A DNA stretch of 64,000 bases from AP-15 sp963781215 (GCA_963781215.1 CAWAFE010000028.1:124001-188000), one strand, 5' to 3'; positions 36,985 through 46,329 are shown, numbered from the stretch's first letter. Notes: a model not told the origin generated them from the sequence alone. Translations and numbers: made by a program.

Positions 36985-38239
36985 TCACTTCCCGGCAACC
37001 TTCAGCGGCTGCATACAGGTCTGCACGGTGTATGCACCGATTTTCCAGCCCATGTCCTTGCCCACCTCGGTCGAAAACCGCCAGTGGAAGCCAGCCCAGA
37101 TGCGCGCATCCGACACCTCGTTGTTGAAAGCATGAAGGTTGGTGTAGCGGTGGGTTACCCCCGGGGCCGTAGGGGAGGTTAATTCGGATTCCGGGATTTC
37201 GTCTGTGCCGAGAATCGCCGCGATCGCACCGGCCATCGCCCCAGTGATGATGCAATGGGCGCATGGGTATTCAGGATGCATCGGTGTGAGTGCAATCGGT
37301 TGCCACGTGGCGACCCGTTCCGTCGCTGGGTTGCCGTCGATGTCACCGTTGCGGATGGCGGTGATCGGGCGCCAGAAGGTGTAGTGGTACTTGGCATCAA
37401 AGACGGCGATTGCGGCTTCCATCTGCGCCATAGTCACCAGTGCCATGAAGCGAGCGCTGTCCACGATGGACATATTTTTCTTGATGACGATCTGACGAGC
37501 GAGCGGCTGGTTCGATCCGGGCGAGACCGTCAACCAGAACTTACCATCCTCCGTCTGCCGCGGCGTGCGCTTCGGGCTGTCCTTCTCCCCATACTCCTTC
37601 ATCTCGTTGTAGTTCTTCGCCCATTCCTCGCTGCTCAGGGCGATTGGCGGTGGAGGTCGGAACTGCGACGGGCTGGTCATGGCGAACGGGCGCATAGTCG
37701 AAATATCCCAGCCATATGTCAGCATGGTCTCGGTATACACACCGGGCTGCGTCACAGGTCGAAACGCATTCGGCGCGCCATAGCCATCATCCAGTCGGGA
37801 TTCGATGGCCTTGAGTGCCATTTCCTCACCTAGCTTGACACCGTGATCTTTGGCGTCGCCGTCCGGTATGCGGGCGAGATATGCATCCCGCTCTTGAGAG
37901 ATCTTCGCCGCTTTCTCGGGCAGCATTTTGATCAACACGGTTGCAGCGGCTGAAGTCGCCGCAGCTTCTTGTGATGCATCTTTGATGCATGCCCTTGGAA
38001 GGCGTTTGACCATGATATGGTTGGTAATGCGGATCGATAGCGTTGACCGCCCCGAACACCGCAAGGTGCATAATTGTCGCGATGCGCTCACCTCCAGCTG
38101 GACCGATCTGCGGCGGTGGTATCGGTGCATTGCCCTGGATGACATCCATGGCTTTCGTGTCCCAGTCCGTGACGACATTGGCATGCGCAATTGCAGCCGG
38201 AAGAAGCACGGCTACGCATGCTGTGAACAGCCTTCTCAT
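36985..38239 (-). pseudogene. Vanadium-dependent haloperoxidase/PAP2-like exported protein, one frameshift
   Basis: ATG 38239, with GGGAGGGAAC upstream, starts a signal peptide (MRRLFTACVAVLLPAAIAHA) and mature VVTDWDTKAMDVIQGN...HLAVFGAVNAIDPHYQPY. Near 37985-37995, at a repeated ATGCATC, the frame shifts and continues KDASQEAAATSAAATVL through to 36985. The remaining domain keeps YTFWRPITAIRNGD (Lys/Arg-type phosphate or vanadate site), HPEYPCAHCIITGA where PSGH-type sites occur, and DARIWAGFHWRFSTEVG with the last Arg and His. If the shift is real the protein is lost; if it is an error this is an intact secreted enzyme of about 410 residues. Confidence 0.78.
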
Positions 38240-39065
38240 TGTTCCCTCCCTGATATTAGCCCGGCATTTCCCCCAGATGACCGTCAAATTTCGACGGCTT
38301 TTGTGAACGGTAGGCACCGTTTGGCCCTCCTGACAAGCAATGTATAAATGAGGAATAGGAGTTGCGCTATGGCGCCACCGGTTGGGGCCATGTTAGGCCA
38401 GGGCCCGATGGATGCACCGGTGGCCCATAGCGCGCTCGGCGATCTGCGTGGTTTCCTCATTCAAGGCCTCCCCTGCGCAGAACTGTTGTAACCTGACGTA
38501 CTGCCCCACAGCGGTCCGGCAACGCTTAGCACTCAACCGCCAATTTGATACGGCCAAGCCGCCTACTCGCGGCAGAATCGTTTGCTGATCGGCCAAGGAG
38601 TGTGAACTAATTCACACTTGGACAAAAAAATTCGCCTATCGAACATCCCACGGCTCCCAGAAACATCCATCAGGCGCCGTTCGTCTCCATGCCAACATTG
38701 CCGACGTGGGGATGGGTGGCGTTCTTTTTCTCTGTAGGCCACCGTCAGCCGATGTCTCGCGGCGGCGAACGGCGGCTTCGGGTCGTACTACGTCGTTTGC
38801 TCGCGACAATCGGCGCTCATGGCAAGATGCGGAACGGGGTCACACCGACACCTACCCGAAGACTGAGAGTGCTCCGGCTGCTGTGGTTGGACACCCGAGA
38901 GAACCGGCGATCAGCGTCCTCCAGCCAGGGGGCGGTTTTGGCTAGAGAACCAACCTTGGGCATTTCTGCATTCTGCCGGTCCACCGGAGCGCCGGCCGGA
39001 CCCGTCAGCCGGGCTCCGGGCGCTGCGGTGTGGCGCACCGGGGCCGCGGCCGGGCGCGGGAGGGA
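38240..39065. other. Gene-poor spacer
   Basis: About 825 bases separate the haloperoxidase start from the end of the amidohydrolase. A minus-strand frame at 38393-38596 reads fairly naturally (67 residues, containing ALNEETTQIAERAMGHR), but I recognise no family and see no good ribosome site. The remainder holds no gene that I can support. Parts have lower GC than the flanks, consistent with decayed or acquired DNA. Confidence 0.4.
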
Positions 39066-40103
39066 TCAGGCGGCGGCGCTTGCGGGCTGCGCGGCCCTGG
39101 CGACGCGGGCGAGCATCGCGGCGGCGTTGCGGTGCAGGATCTGCTCGCGCGCTTCCTCGCCGATCTGCGCTTCGGCGAGCGCCTTCCTCGTCCAGTCGCA
39201 GCCGAACTCGGTGCCGTCGGTGCCGCACACGATCCGCTCGGCGCCGTAGAGGCTGACGGCCGCCTCGATCGCGCGCGGGCCGAACGAGTTGCAATCCACA
39301 TACACCTTCGCCCGGCGGAAGCGCGACGACGGCAGCTCCTCGTTCGGCGTGTCGAGCAGGCAGCGATGGTCCATGCGCTCGACCTCGTAGGGAATGTTGC
39401 CGCCCAGATTGTGGACGTGGACCATCGCGTCGGGGTAGTCGGCGAGGTAGTCGGTCAGAGACAATGTCACCATCACCGAGGACAGGCTCGCCTGCATGTC
39501 GAGCGTGCCGTTGCGGCGGCGCGCATTGTCCGTGTCGGCCGCGACCTTGGGGTAGGCGTCGCCCGGCCGCGGGCCGTTATGGATGAAGAGCACCGCGCGG
39601 TGGCGGTTCGCGACTTCCATGAGCGGCCGCATTGCTTCGGCGTCCTTGCGCGTCAGGAAGAAGTTGCCCGGTATCTGAGCGCCGATCATGCCCGGCAGCC
39701 CGAGCGCCCGCTCGAGCTCGACGGCGGCGGCGGAAATGTCGACGAGGGGCAGTGCCGCGTAGGCGGCGAAGCGGCCGGGATGCTTCTGGCAAATCGCGGA
39801 AAGCCCGTCGTTGATGGTCCGGCACAGCGGCCCGGACTCATCCAGCGGCAGGGCCTCGACCCAGCAGAACGAACCAAGGAGCGAGAGCACGCTCGTCTCG
39901 ACCCCCTGGCGGTCCATTCGACCGAGATGGAAATCGACCTCGTCGAAGGCCTCGGCGAGCGGCGCCTCACCCATCCGTCCGGACTTCAGCACCTCGACGC
40001 CGTCCGGATTGCGCAGGATGCGCGGTTCCCGGGTGCGGGCGCGGAGCGCGTCGGCGACGTCGGCGGGCCGCCAATGGGCGTGCATGTCGATCATGGCTGT
40101 CAT
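39066..40103 (-). CDS. Amidohydrolase (ACMSD-like metal-dependent hydrolase/decarboxylase)
   Basis: A 345-residue amidohydrolase_2 protein. It starts MTAMIDMHAHWRP, with the metal HxH pair in DMHAHW. Later comes FIHNGPRPG near residue 175 and VHVHNLGGNIPYEVERMD near 235, with a His in the family's metal-site position. CGTDGTEFGCDW near 305 holds the catalytic Asp region. ACMSD-type enzymes decarboxylate aromatic or amino-muconate substrates; the substrate here is unknown. A second in-frame ATG lies at MIDMHAHW. It has no tight operon partner. Confidence 0.9.
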   Translation of the reverse strand: MTAMIDMHAHWRPADVADALRARTREPRILRNPDGVEVLKSGRMGEAPLAEAFDEVDFHLGRMDRQGVETSVLSLLGSFCWVEALPLDESGPLCRTINDGLSAICQKHPGRFAAYAALPLVDISAAAVELERALGLPGMIGAQIPGNFFLTRKDAEAMRPLMEVANRHRAVLFIHNGPRPGDAYPKVAADTDNARRRNGTLDMQASLSSVMVTLSLTDYLADYPDAMVHVHNLGGNIPYEVERMDHRCLLDTPNEELPSSRFRRAKVYVDCNSFGPRAIEAAVSLYGAERIVCGTDGTEFGCDWTRKALAEAQIGEEAREQILHRNAAAMLARVARAAQPASAAA

Positions 40104-40304
40104 GGCTGTTTCCTTCCTGGGCTGTGCGGCAGCTTAACCGCAGGGGGGCTCGATGCAAAGTACCACAACTGTCGATATCGATAGATGGCGCCAGCTGGCC
40201 ATGTGGCTTCTTGCCCCGCCGATTTAGAATGCGCCGGGCCGGATCGAGGTTCAGGCGTTCAGGCTGTGCCGAGCGTCGTCGGGCGAAGGGTGAAGTACGC
40301 GGCG

Positions 40305-41324
40305 TCAGTTCATATCGACGGGCGGATATTCCCGAAAAACGTTCGCTGCGGTGACCAGGATATGGCGAGTCACCGTGCGCGGCGGCAGCGTTTCGCCGGC
40401 GAGCAGACGCAAGGCGAGCGGCAGCACGTCGTAGCCGTAACGGTCCATGTAGTAGGCGACCGAGCCCAGCACCACGGTGCCGCGGTTGTTGGGGTCGATC
40501 TCCTTCTTCTCGCTGGCGCCGCCGTGGATGTTCGGGTCGAGCCCCTGGCTGACGATGACGCAGTCGCTCTGCCGCCGGTTCATTTCAATGGCATTCTTGG
40601 CGTACACGGCGGCGAGGTCGTCGAGGGTCGCGATCAGCAGCCGTTGGCCGTGCTGCGTCTGCAGGAATTTCGCCAACAATGCGTCGGCGCGCACCGACTG
40701 TCCGCCGGTGTCGAGCGACGCGAGCTTCAGCGTGGGCAGCGACTCATGCACCCCTTCGGTGATGCCTCGCACGCGGTCGCGGACGGCGGGGTCAGGATCG
40801 GCGAGGTCGCCAATGAGGACCCCGAGCACCTGCTCGCCCGGCCAGGTTTCCCGCGCGAAAGCACCAAGTGCGCGCCCGGCGATATGGCCGGCGGCTCGGT
40901 TGTCGGGTCCGTAGAGCGGTGCGCCGGGCAGCGGATCAACCAGCGCGAGAGCCGGAATGGCGGCGGCGGCGAGGCGGCGGGCGATCTCGGCATTCGCCTC
41001 GGCATCGGCGTTGTATTCGATCAGCAAGTCGACTTTGGCGGCAATCGCGGCCTCGGCATTGGCGACGGCGCGGCCGGCATCGCCGGCATTGTCGAAATAG
41101 AGCATGTCGACTGGCAAGGTGCGTGCTGCCAGCTCGAAGCTGCGCCGCAGCTCGGAACCCGTGAAGCCGAGCCCCTCCAAGGTCACACCCGGCGTCTCGT
41201 CGAGATCGGCGAGAGCGATACGGAAGCGCCGTGGCTCGCCCCTTGCGGCCCTCGCGGGGTCGAGGCCGCAGGCGAGCAGTCCGGCCAGGAAGAGCCGGCG
41301 CCGCAGCACCGGCTGCGACGCCAT
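40305..41324 (-). CDS. Periplasmic binding protein, type-1 fold (sugar/autoinducer-like)
   Basis: A 339-residue exported protein. The N-terminus has a twin-Arg-like RRRLFLAGLLACGL signal. The Rossmann-like lobes read FRIALADLDETPG, VDLLIEYNADAEANAEIARR, GVLIGDLADPDPAVRDRVRGI and LLIATLDDLAAVYAKNAIEM, as in Peripla_BP_4 family ligand binders. It starts 3 bases after the cyclase gene, so the two are co-translated. No permease or ATPase gene lies nearby, so it may be a receptor for a transporter elsewhere or a stand-alone sensor. Confidence 0.82.
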   Translation of the reverse strand: MASQPVLRRRLFLAGLLACGLDPARAARGEPRRFRIALADLDETPGVTLEGLGFTGSELRRSFELAARTLPVDMLYFDNAGDAGRAVANAEAAIAAKVDLLIEYNADAEANAEIARRLAAAAIPALALVDPLPGAPLYGPDNRAAGHIAGRALGAFARETWPGEQVLGVLIGDLADPDPAVRDRVRGITEGVHESLPTLKLASLDTGGQSVRADALLAKFLQTQHGQRLLIATLDDLAAVYAKNAIEMNRRQSDCVIVSQGLDPNIHGGASEKKEIDPNNRGTVVLGSVAYYMDRYGYDVLPLALRLLAGETLPPRTVTRHILVTAANVFREYPPVDMN

Positions 41325-41327
41325 TCG

Positions 41328-42350
41328 CTACTGGATCGCCTCTATGTTGACAAAGGTGCCGGTCAGGCCGACCGCCTTGGGCACCGTCATGTTCAGGAAG
41401 AAGGTAGCCCGGCCCGTCTTCGCGGCCTCGGCGGCAATCAGGTCGGTGCGTACATTCTCGATGAGGTGAATGCCATTGTCGGTAATCATCGTCTTGTGAA
41501 CCGGGAAGGCTATGTCCTCTTCCTCGCCTGGAATCACCTCGACCGCCCAAGTGTCGGCGCCGACGAGAATCACCTTCTGCGAGGCGAGCCACTGCGCCGC
41601 CGCCTCGCCGATGCCGGGCTCGCTCTTGTTGTAGGTCGCGTTCTGGGCCGGCCACTGCAAGAACAAGTCCTCCCAGCCGGTGTGGAGGAATACCGCGTCG
41701 GCCTCGCGCAAGGTCACGTTGTACATTTTCAGCCCGGCCTGCAGATCGGCCGGGGTGATCACCGTGCCCCCGTCGAGGCAGGGGTTCTTGCAGGCGGGGT
41801 TGGATTTCAACTTGCCGGCGGCCTGGAACACTTTCACCATGTCGATGATGACGCCGCGTGTGGCAAAGCTCTTCATATTCTCGATGCCGAGCCGCTTCAT
41901 GTAGTTCTGGGTGACGTATTTTCCCATCGGCGTCTGATTGTAGTAGCAGTCCTGGATGCCGATGTGGCCGACGCCGTCGATATGCGTGCCGACATGGCTC
42001 TGGCTGAGATAGGTATCTTCCATATAGGTCAGCTTGTTCTTGCCGTACTCCGCGCCCGGTGTGATGGCGAAGCTGCTGAGGATGGTCTTGCTGAAGCGGG
42101 TGCCGAACAACGGTATGCCGTCGACGAGGACGTTGGCCATCGGGGTGACGGCGCCGGTCTGGATCTCGGCGGCGGCGGCCTTGATGACGGTCGGGGTCAC
42201 GCGGTTGGTGGCACCGGTCTGATCGTCCGGACCGAACGGCGAGGGCGCGACCACCGCCTTGCAATCGGCTTGGGCCGAGGCGGGTGTCGGTTGCACCAAC
42301 AGCGACAGGACCGACATACCCATGAATGCGGCTAATCCGGCGATTCTCAT
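41328..42350 (-). CDS. Secreted cyclase-family metal hydrolase (kynurenine formamidase-like)
   Basis: A 340-residue protein with a Sec signal peptide (MRIAGLAAFMGMSVLSLL, cleaved near ASAQ) and the cyclase/formamidase metal motif SHVGTHIDGVGHIG near residue 115, matching HxGTHxDxxxH. TGWEDLF and GADTWAVEVIPGEE follow. Cyclase-family proteins hydrolyse amides or lactones such as N-formylkynurenine. The extracytoplasmic location and the inserted cysteine loop (CKNPCLDGG) set it apart from cytosolic KynB. It is followed by a periplasmic binding protein gene 3 bases later. Confidence 0.88.
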   Translation of the reverse strand: MRIAGLAAFMGMSVLSLLVQPTPASAQADCKAVVAPSPFGPDDQTGATNRVTPTVIKAAAAEIQTGAVTPMANVLVDGIPLFGTRFSKTILSSFAITPGAEYGKNKLTYMEDTYLSQSHVGTHIDGVGHIGIQDCYYNQTPMGKYVTQNYMKRLGIENMKSFATRGVIIDMVKVFQAAGKLKSNPACKNPCLDGGTVITPADLQAGLKMYNVTLREADAVFLHTGWEDLFLQWPAQNATYNKSEPGIGEAAAQWLASQKVILVGADTWAVEVIPGEEEDIAFPVHKTMITDNGIHLIENVRTDLIAAEAAKTGRATFFLNMTVPKAVGLTGTFVNIEAIQ

Positions 42351-42530
42351 GGTTGCTCCTCCCCTATCTCGTTCTGCGCGCGGGTTGCGATGGTAAACTT
42401 GCCCCTAGAATGACGTACTCCGCGAGATTATACCAGCCTCGCCGCGTCAGCGGTTTGAGTCTGACGCCCTGGTCCTTCGATTCGCGTGGTAGGGCGGTCG
42501 TTGGGGCTATGGCTTTGCTCCGTCGGATCC

Positions 42531-43208
42531 ATGGCGGTTGATGGCGGCGTCCTGCTGCGCGACGTAACCGTGCGATATGGGCGGCGCGTTGCGTTGGAGG
42601 CGGTGAGCGGAGAGTTCGTTGCGGGCAGTCTGACCGCCGTTGTCGGGGCGAACGGGGCGGGCAAGAGCACGCTCCTGGCGGCGATCGCGGGTGTGGTACG
42701 ACTGGCCGGCGGGGTGGTGAATTGCGCCGCACGGCAGCGCCTGGCCTATCTGCCACAGCTGGCGGCGCTCGACCGCGACTATCCGCTCAGCGTGTCTGAG
42801 CTGATCACGCTCGGCGGGTGGCGGGAGTTCGGCGCGTTCCGCTCCCCAGGATCGGCACTGCGAGCGCGCGCGGCGGCGGCGGCGGAGACGGTGGGGCTCG
42901 CGGGACGGCTGGGGCGGCCGATTGGCGAGATCTCGGTGGGCGAGCTTCAGCGGGCGCTGTTCGCGCGGCTCATTCTGCAGGATGCTGCCGTTATTCTGCT
43001 CGACGAGCCATTCGCCGCGATCGATGCGCAGTCGATGCCGGTGCTGCTCGATCGGGTGACGCGATGGCACCAGGAGGGCAGAACCGTGATCGCCGTGCTG
43101 CACGATCTCGATCTGGTGCGGGCGCGCTTTCCCTCGACCCTGGTATTGGCGCGGCGCTGCCTCGCCTGGGGTACGACCGAGGTGGCGTTGTCGGCGATGG
43201 CGGCATGA
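42531..43208 (+). CDS. Zinc/manganese-type ABC transporter ATPase
   Basis: A 225-residue ABC ATPase starting MAVDGGVLLRDVTVRYG. Walker A is GANGAGKST near residue 41, Q-loop text is LAYLPQLAALDRDYP, the signature is SVGELQRALF, Walker B is VILLDEPFAAID and the H-loop is VLHDLDLV. The LSGGQ is degenerate (SVGEL), as is common in metal-uptake ATPases. Its stop overlaps the permease start (ATGA). It energises import of Zn2+ or Mn2+ by the following genes. Confidence 0.92.
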   Translation: MAVDGGVLLRDVTVRYGRRVALEAVSGEFVAGSLTAVVGANGAGKSTLLAAIAGVVRLAGGVVNCAARQRLAYLPQLAALDRDYPLSVSELITLGGWREFGAFRSPGSALRARAAAAAETVGLAGRLGRPIGEISVGELQRALFARLILQDAAVILLDEPFAAIDAQSMPVLLDRVTRWHQEGRTVIAVLHDLDLVRARFPSTLVLARRCLAWGTTEVALSAMAA

Positions 43209-44068
43209 TGTCGGCGCATGCGCTGATCGTCGAACCGTTCGAGACCCTCGCATTCATGCGCGCGGCGCTGGTGGCCTGTCTGGCGCTGGCGCTGAGCAAC
43301 GGGGCCGTCGGAACGCTGCTGGTGTTGCGCCGGATGAGCTTCGATGGCGACGCGCTCGGGCATGCGGTGATGCCCGGCGCAGCGGTCGGGTTTCTCTATG
43401 CGGGGCCATCGCCGGCATGGCTGTCGCTGGGCGGGCTGGCGAGCGGACTTGCCGTGGCGGCGCTGGCCGGGCTGATCGCCGGCGGGCGTGCGCGGCAGGA
43501 TGCCGGGCTCGTGGCGTTCTATCTGGTCGCCCTCTCGCTCGGCGTCGTTCTCGTGGCGTGGCGGGGCAGCAATGTCGATGTCATGCGCGTGCTGTTCGGC
43601 ACGGTGCTTGCCATCGACCAGCGGGCGCTCGTGCAGATTGCCGCTGTGAGCAGCGTAATCGTGCTTCTGATTGCAGTATTGTATCGGCCTCTGGCCGTGA
43701 GCGCGTTCGATCCCGCGTTTCTTCGTGCAGTGGGTACGCGCGCGCCGTACGAGGCAGTGTTCCTGGTGCTGGTGGTGCTGGCGCTGGTCGCGAGCTTCCA
43801 GGCGTTCGGCACACTCTTGGCGGTGGGGCCGATGCTGCTGCCGGCTGCGGCGGCGCGGTGCTGGGGGTTGGGAGTGGCAGCGACGATCGCGTTGGCGACC
43901 GGCTTCGGGCTCGCCGCATCGGTCTCGGGACTGCTGATCTCCTATCATGGCAATCTGCCCTCCGGTCCGGCGATCGTACTGGCGGCAGGATTGCTTTATG
44001 GGATCTCGCTCGTGGCCGCCGGCTGGCTGCGGCGCCTGGCGCCGATGATCGGGTGGAGGGACGCTTGA
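43205..44068 (+). CDS. Zinc/manganese-type ABC transporter permease
   Basis: A 287-residue ABC-3 family membrane protein with about eight helices. It shows NGAVGTLLVLRRMSFDGDALGHAVMPGAAVG, the conserved SxxGDALxHAVLPG-type segment near residue 45, then YLVALSLGVVLVAWRG and, near the end, FGTLLAVGPMLLPAAAARCW. ATG 43205 overlaps the ATPase stop, and its own stop overlaps the next start (TGATG), so the unit is tightly coupled. It forms the metal channel. Confidence 0.92.
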   Translation: MMSAHALIVEPFETLAFMRAALVACLALALSNGAVGTLLVLRRMSFDGDALGHAVMPGAAVGFLYAGPSPAWLSLGGLASGLAVAALAGLIAGGRARQDAGLVAFYLVALSLGVVLVAWRGSNVDVMRVLFGTVLAIDQRALVQIAAVSSVIVLLIAVLYRPLAVSAFDPAFLRAVGTRAPYEAVFLVLVVLALVASFQAFGTLLAVGPMLLPAAAARCWGLGVAATIALATGFGLAASVSGLLISYHGNLPSGPAIVLAAGLLYGISLVAAGWLRRLAPMIGWRDA

Positions 44069-44976
44069 TGCTTCGTTGCTTGATCGCAGTTGCTGCGCTG
44101 TTGCTGGCAGGCCCGGCGCGAGCCGCAGAACGGATCACCGTGGTCGCAACATTCAGCGTCATCGGCGATATGCTCGCCAAGGTCGGTGGCGATCGCCTCG
44201 ACATCAAGACGATCGTCGGGGCCGGCGGGGACTGTGAGCTGTACCAGCCGACCGCGGCCGATGTGGCGACGGTCGCTTCGGCGCGCGCGGTATTCGTCAA
44301 CGACCTCAACGAACAGTTCGAGCCGTGGCTGGGGCCCCTGCTCGAGCAGGCCCTCTTCAAGGGCACGAAGGTGGTGGTTTCCCGCAATGTACGGACCTTG
44401 ACCGCGGAGGAGGAGCATCCGGTTTCCGGCAGGCAGCTTCCCGCGGCGATCGACCAGCACGCCTGGCTCGATCCGAAGAATGGCGTCATTTACGTGCGCA
44501 ACATCACCGCAGCACTGGCGCGTCTCGATCCCGCCGATGCCGCGGACTACCGGGCGCGCGCGGCGTCCTACACAAACGAGATCCAGGCCGTCGACCAATG
44601 GGCGCGCCAGGAGATAGCCGGTGTGCCGGCGGGAAAGCGGCGGGCGCTGGCGTCGCACGATTCGCTGCAATACATCGCCAACGCCTATGGCATCACCTTG
44701 CTGGCGATCAACGGGTGGACCAACAGCAGCGAGCCTTCGGCGGCGCAGCTCGCCAAGCTGGCGCAACAGATCCGGGCCGACCGGGTGAAGGCGCTGTTCC
44801 TCGACAGCATCACCGATCCGCGGGCCATGCAACGCATCGCCGGTGAGACCGGTGCTGCGATCGGCGGCACACTCTACGGTGATTCTCTCTCCCGCGCCGG
44901 TGGCGAGGCGGACAGCTACATCAAGATGCTGCGCCATGACGTGACGACGCTGAAGGCCGGCATGCTGGCTAACTGA
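44068..44976 (+). CDS. Zinc/manganese-type ABC transporter substrate-binding protein with altered first ligand
   Basis: A 302-residue cluster A-I metal receptor (ZnuA/MntA/AztC type). The signal peptide is MLRCLIAVAALLLAGPARA. Metal ligands by motif are His131 (DQHAWLDP), His197 (SHDSLQY) and Asp272 (LYGDSLS). The first ligand, normally His in GDxHxYxPT, is missing: residues 54-61 read GDCELYQP, putting Cys56/Glu57 there. There is no His-rich loop. The 66- and 75-residue spacing of the other ligands fits the AztC subgroup as I remember it. It hands metal to the preceding permease. Confidence 0.9.
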   Translation: MLRCLIAVAALLLAGPARAAERITVVATFSVIGDMLAKVGGDRLDIKTIVGAGGDCELYQPTAADVATVASARAVFVNDLNEQFEPWLGPLLEQALFKGTKVVVSRNVRTLTAEEEHPVSGRQLPAAIDQHAWLDPKNGVIYVRNITAALARLDPADAADYRARAASYTNEIQAVDQWARQEIAGVPAGKRRALASHDSLQYIANAYGITLLAINGWTNSSEPSAAQLAKLAQQIRADRVKALFLDSITDPRAMQRIAGETGAAIGGTLYGDSLSRAGGEADSYIKMLRHDVTTLKAGMLAN

Positions 44977-44979
44977 GCG

Positions 44980-46329
44980 ATGTTGCTGGCAGCGGCCTGG
45001 CGGCGCCTGCTGGTTGCGGGTGTGGCAGTGGCGGCTTTGTGGGCCGCTGTTCTGTGGGTCGCACCCTCGACGCCGTCGACAGCACCGGCACAGCCTTCAC
45101 AGCGGGTGCCGGCGCATTCGGCCGCCGTTCCCGTGCCCGAGAAAGGCCTATTGCGCGCAGTTCTGCGGTCCGGCCTGGCGGCGCCCGGCGGCGGCCGCTT
45201 CGATCGGTTCGATGTCACCGCGCAGCCGATTGTCGCGCCGGTCAACGCCCGCGGCCAGGTCGCCTTCTACGCGACCGTGCTGCACGCGCCGGCACGCGAG
45301 GGCATCTTCCTTGCCGAAGCCGGGCAGGTGACGAAGGTCGCGGCGTTCGGGGACAGCTTGCCGGGGGGCGGCACGCTCGCGGAGTTCGGGGCGCATCCGC
45401 TGCCGGCGCTGAACAGCGCCGGGCATGTGGCGTTCGACGCGCAGGTCGCCGGCGGGCGGGCGACCGAGGGGGTCTTCCTCGCCGGCGCGGACGGGCTGCA
45501 GGCGATCGCACTTGCCGGCGACGACGCTCCGGGCGTGCCTGCCGGTGTCCTGGTCGGGTTCGACGCGCCGGCGCTGAACGACAACGACGAGCTGGCTTTC
45601 GTCGCCACTGTGCGGCGCGGACGCGACCTGCTCGATGTGCTCTATTTCTGGAATGGCCGGCGGCTGCAGCGCCTGGTGGCCGAAGGCGACCTGCTGCTGC
45701 GCATCGGCGGCAGGATGGACAATATCGGCGACCCGGCGCTGAACAACGCCGGTGTCATCGCCTTTCCCGCCGCGATCCTCAAGGGCCCGGCGCTCGGCGG
45801 CATTTTCGTCGCGGGTGCCCGCGCTCTGCGCCTCTTGGTCGCCGCCGGCGACCGGGCGCCGAGTGGGGCGATGATCCTGCGCTTCTCCGAGCGGGTGGCG
45901 ATCGACGACGAGGGCGGGATCGCGTTCGGCGCCTATCTCGGCAAGGACGGCGACACACGCGAGGCCGTGCTGCGGACCGGCTCTGAGGGTTTGGCCGAGA
46001 TCGCCGTCGAGGGAGCCCCCGCGCCGGGTGGCGGCCGCTATGCGGGATTTGGTCCGTGGCCGACAGTCGGGCCGGGCGGGGTGACGGCGTTCATCGCGGC
46101 CCTCGACGGCGGGCCTGGACCGCTTGCCGCCTTCGCGGGGGAAGCGGGCGATATCAGGCCGATCGCGACCATGGGCGAAACCCTGCCGCAGGGCGGGACG
46201 ATCGGTCGCTTCGCACTCAATGCGGTCGCCGTGGCGGGACCGGGCGGCGCGCTGACTTTCGCGACGGTGGCGCAGAAGGAAGGGGAGCGCAACGCGATCT
46301 ACTGCCGTTGTCCGGAGCCGGCACGCTGA
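44980..46329 (+). CDS. Seven-repeat NxxGxxAF-type extracytoplasmic protein linked to metal transporter
   Basis: A 449-residue protein with an N-terminal membrane anchor or signal (residues 8-28) and a Pro/Ala/Ser linker to about 55. It then has seven repeats of about 55 residues whose signature NxxGxxAF falls at residues 89, 145, 200, 255, 309, 364 and about 420 (NARGQVAF, NSAGHVAF, NDNDELAF, NNAGVIAF and variants). GD-x-x-P-GGG turns lie between them. Seven equal beta-rich repeats suggest a seven-bladed propeller. It starts 3 bases after the metal receptor gene, so it is probably the fourth component of this transporter, possibly a periplasmic metal chaperone. Two cysteines lie at the extreme C-terminus. 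Confidence 0.82.
   Translation: MLLAAAWRRLLVAGVAVAALWAAVLWVAPSTPSTAPAQPSQRVPAHSAAVPVPEKGLLRAVLRSGLAAPGGGRFDRFDVTAQPIVAPVNARGQVAFYATVLHAPAREGIFLAEAGQVTKVAAFGDSLPGGGTLAEFGAHPLPALNSAGHVAFDAQVAGGRATEGVFLAGADGLQAIALAGDDAPGVPAGVLVGFDAPALNDNDELAFVATVRRGRDLLDVLYFWNGRRLQRLVAEGDLLLRIGGRMDNIGDPALNNAGVIAFPAAILKGPALGGIFVAGARALRLLVAAGDRAPSGAMILRFSERVAIDDEGGIAFGAYLGKDGDTREAVLRTGSEGLAEIAVEGAPAPGGGRYAGFGPWPTVGPGGVTAFIAALDGGPGPLAAFAGEAGDIRPIATMGETLPQGGTIGRFALNAVAVAGPGGALTFATVAQKEGERNAIYCRCPEPAR

Noticed and set aside
38393..38596. 67-codon minus-strand frame (ALNEETTQIAERAMGHR)
   Set aside because: No recognisable family and no ribosome binding site; could be a relic but I cannot support a call.
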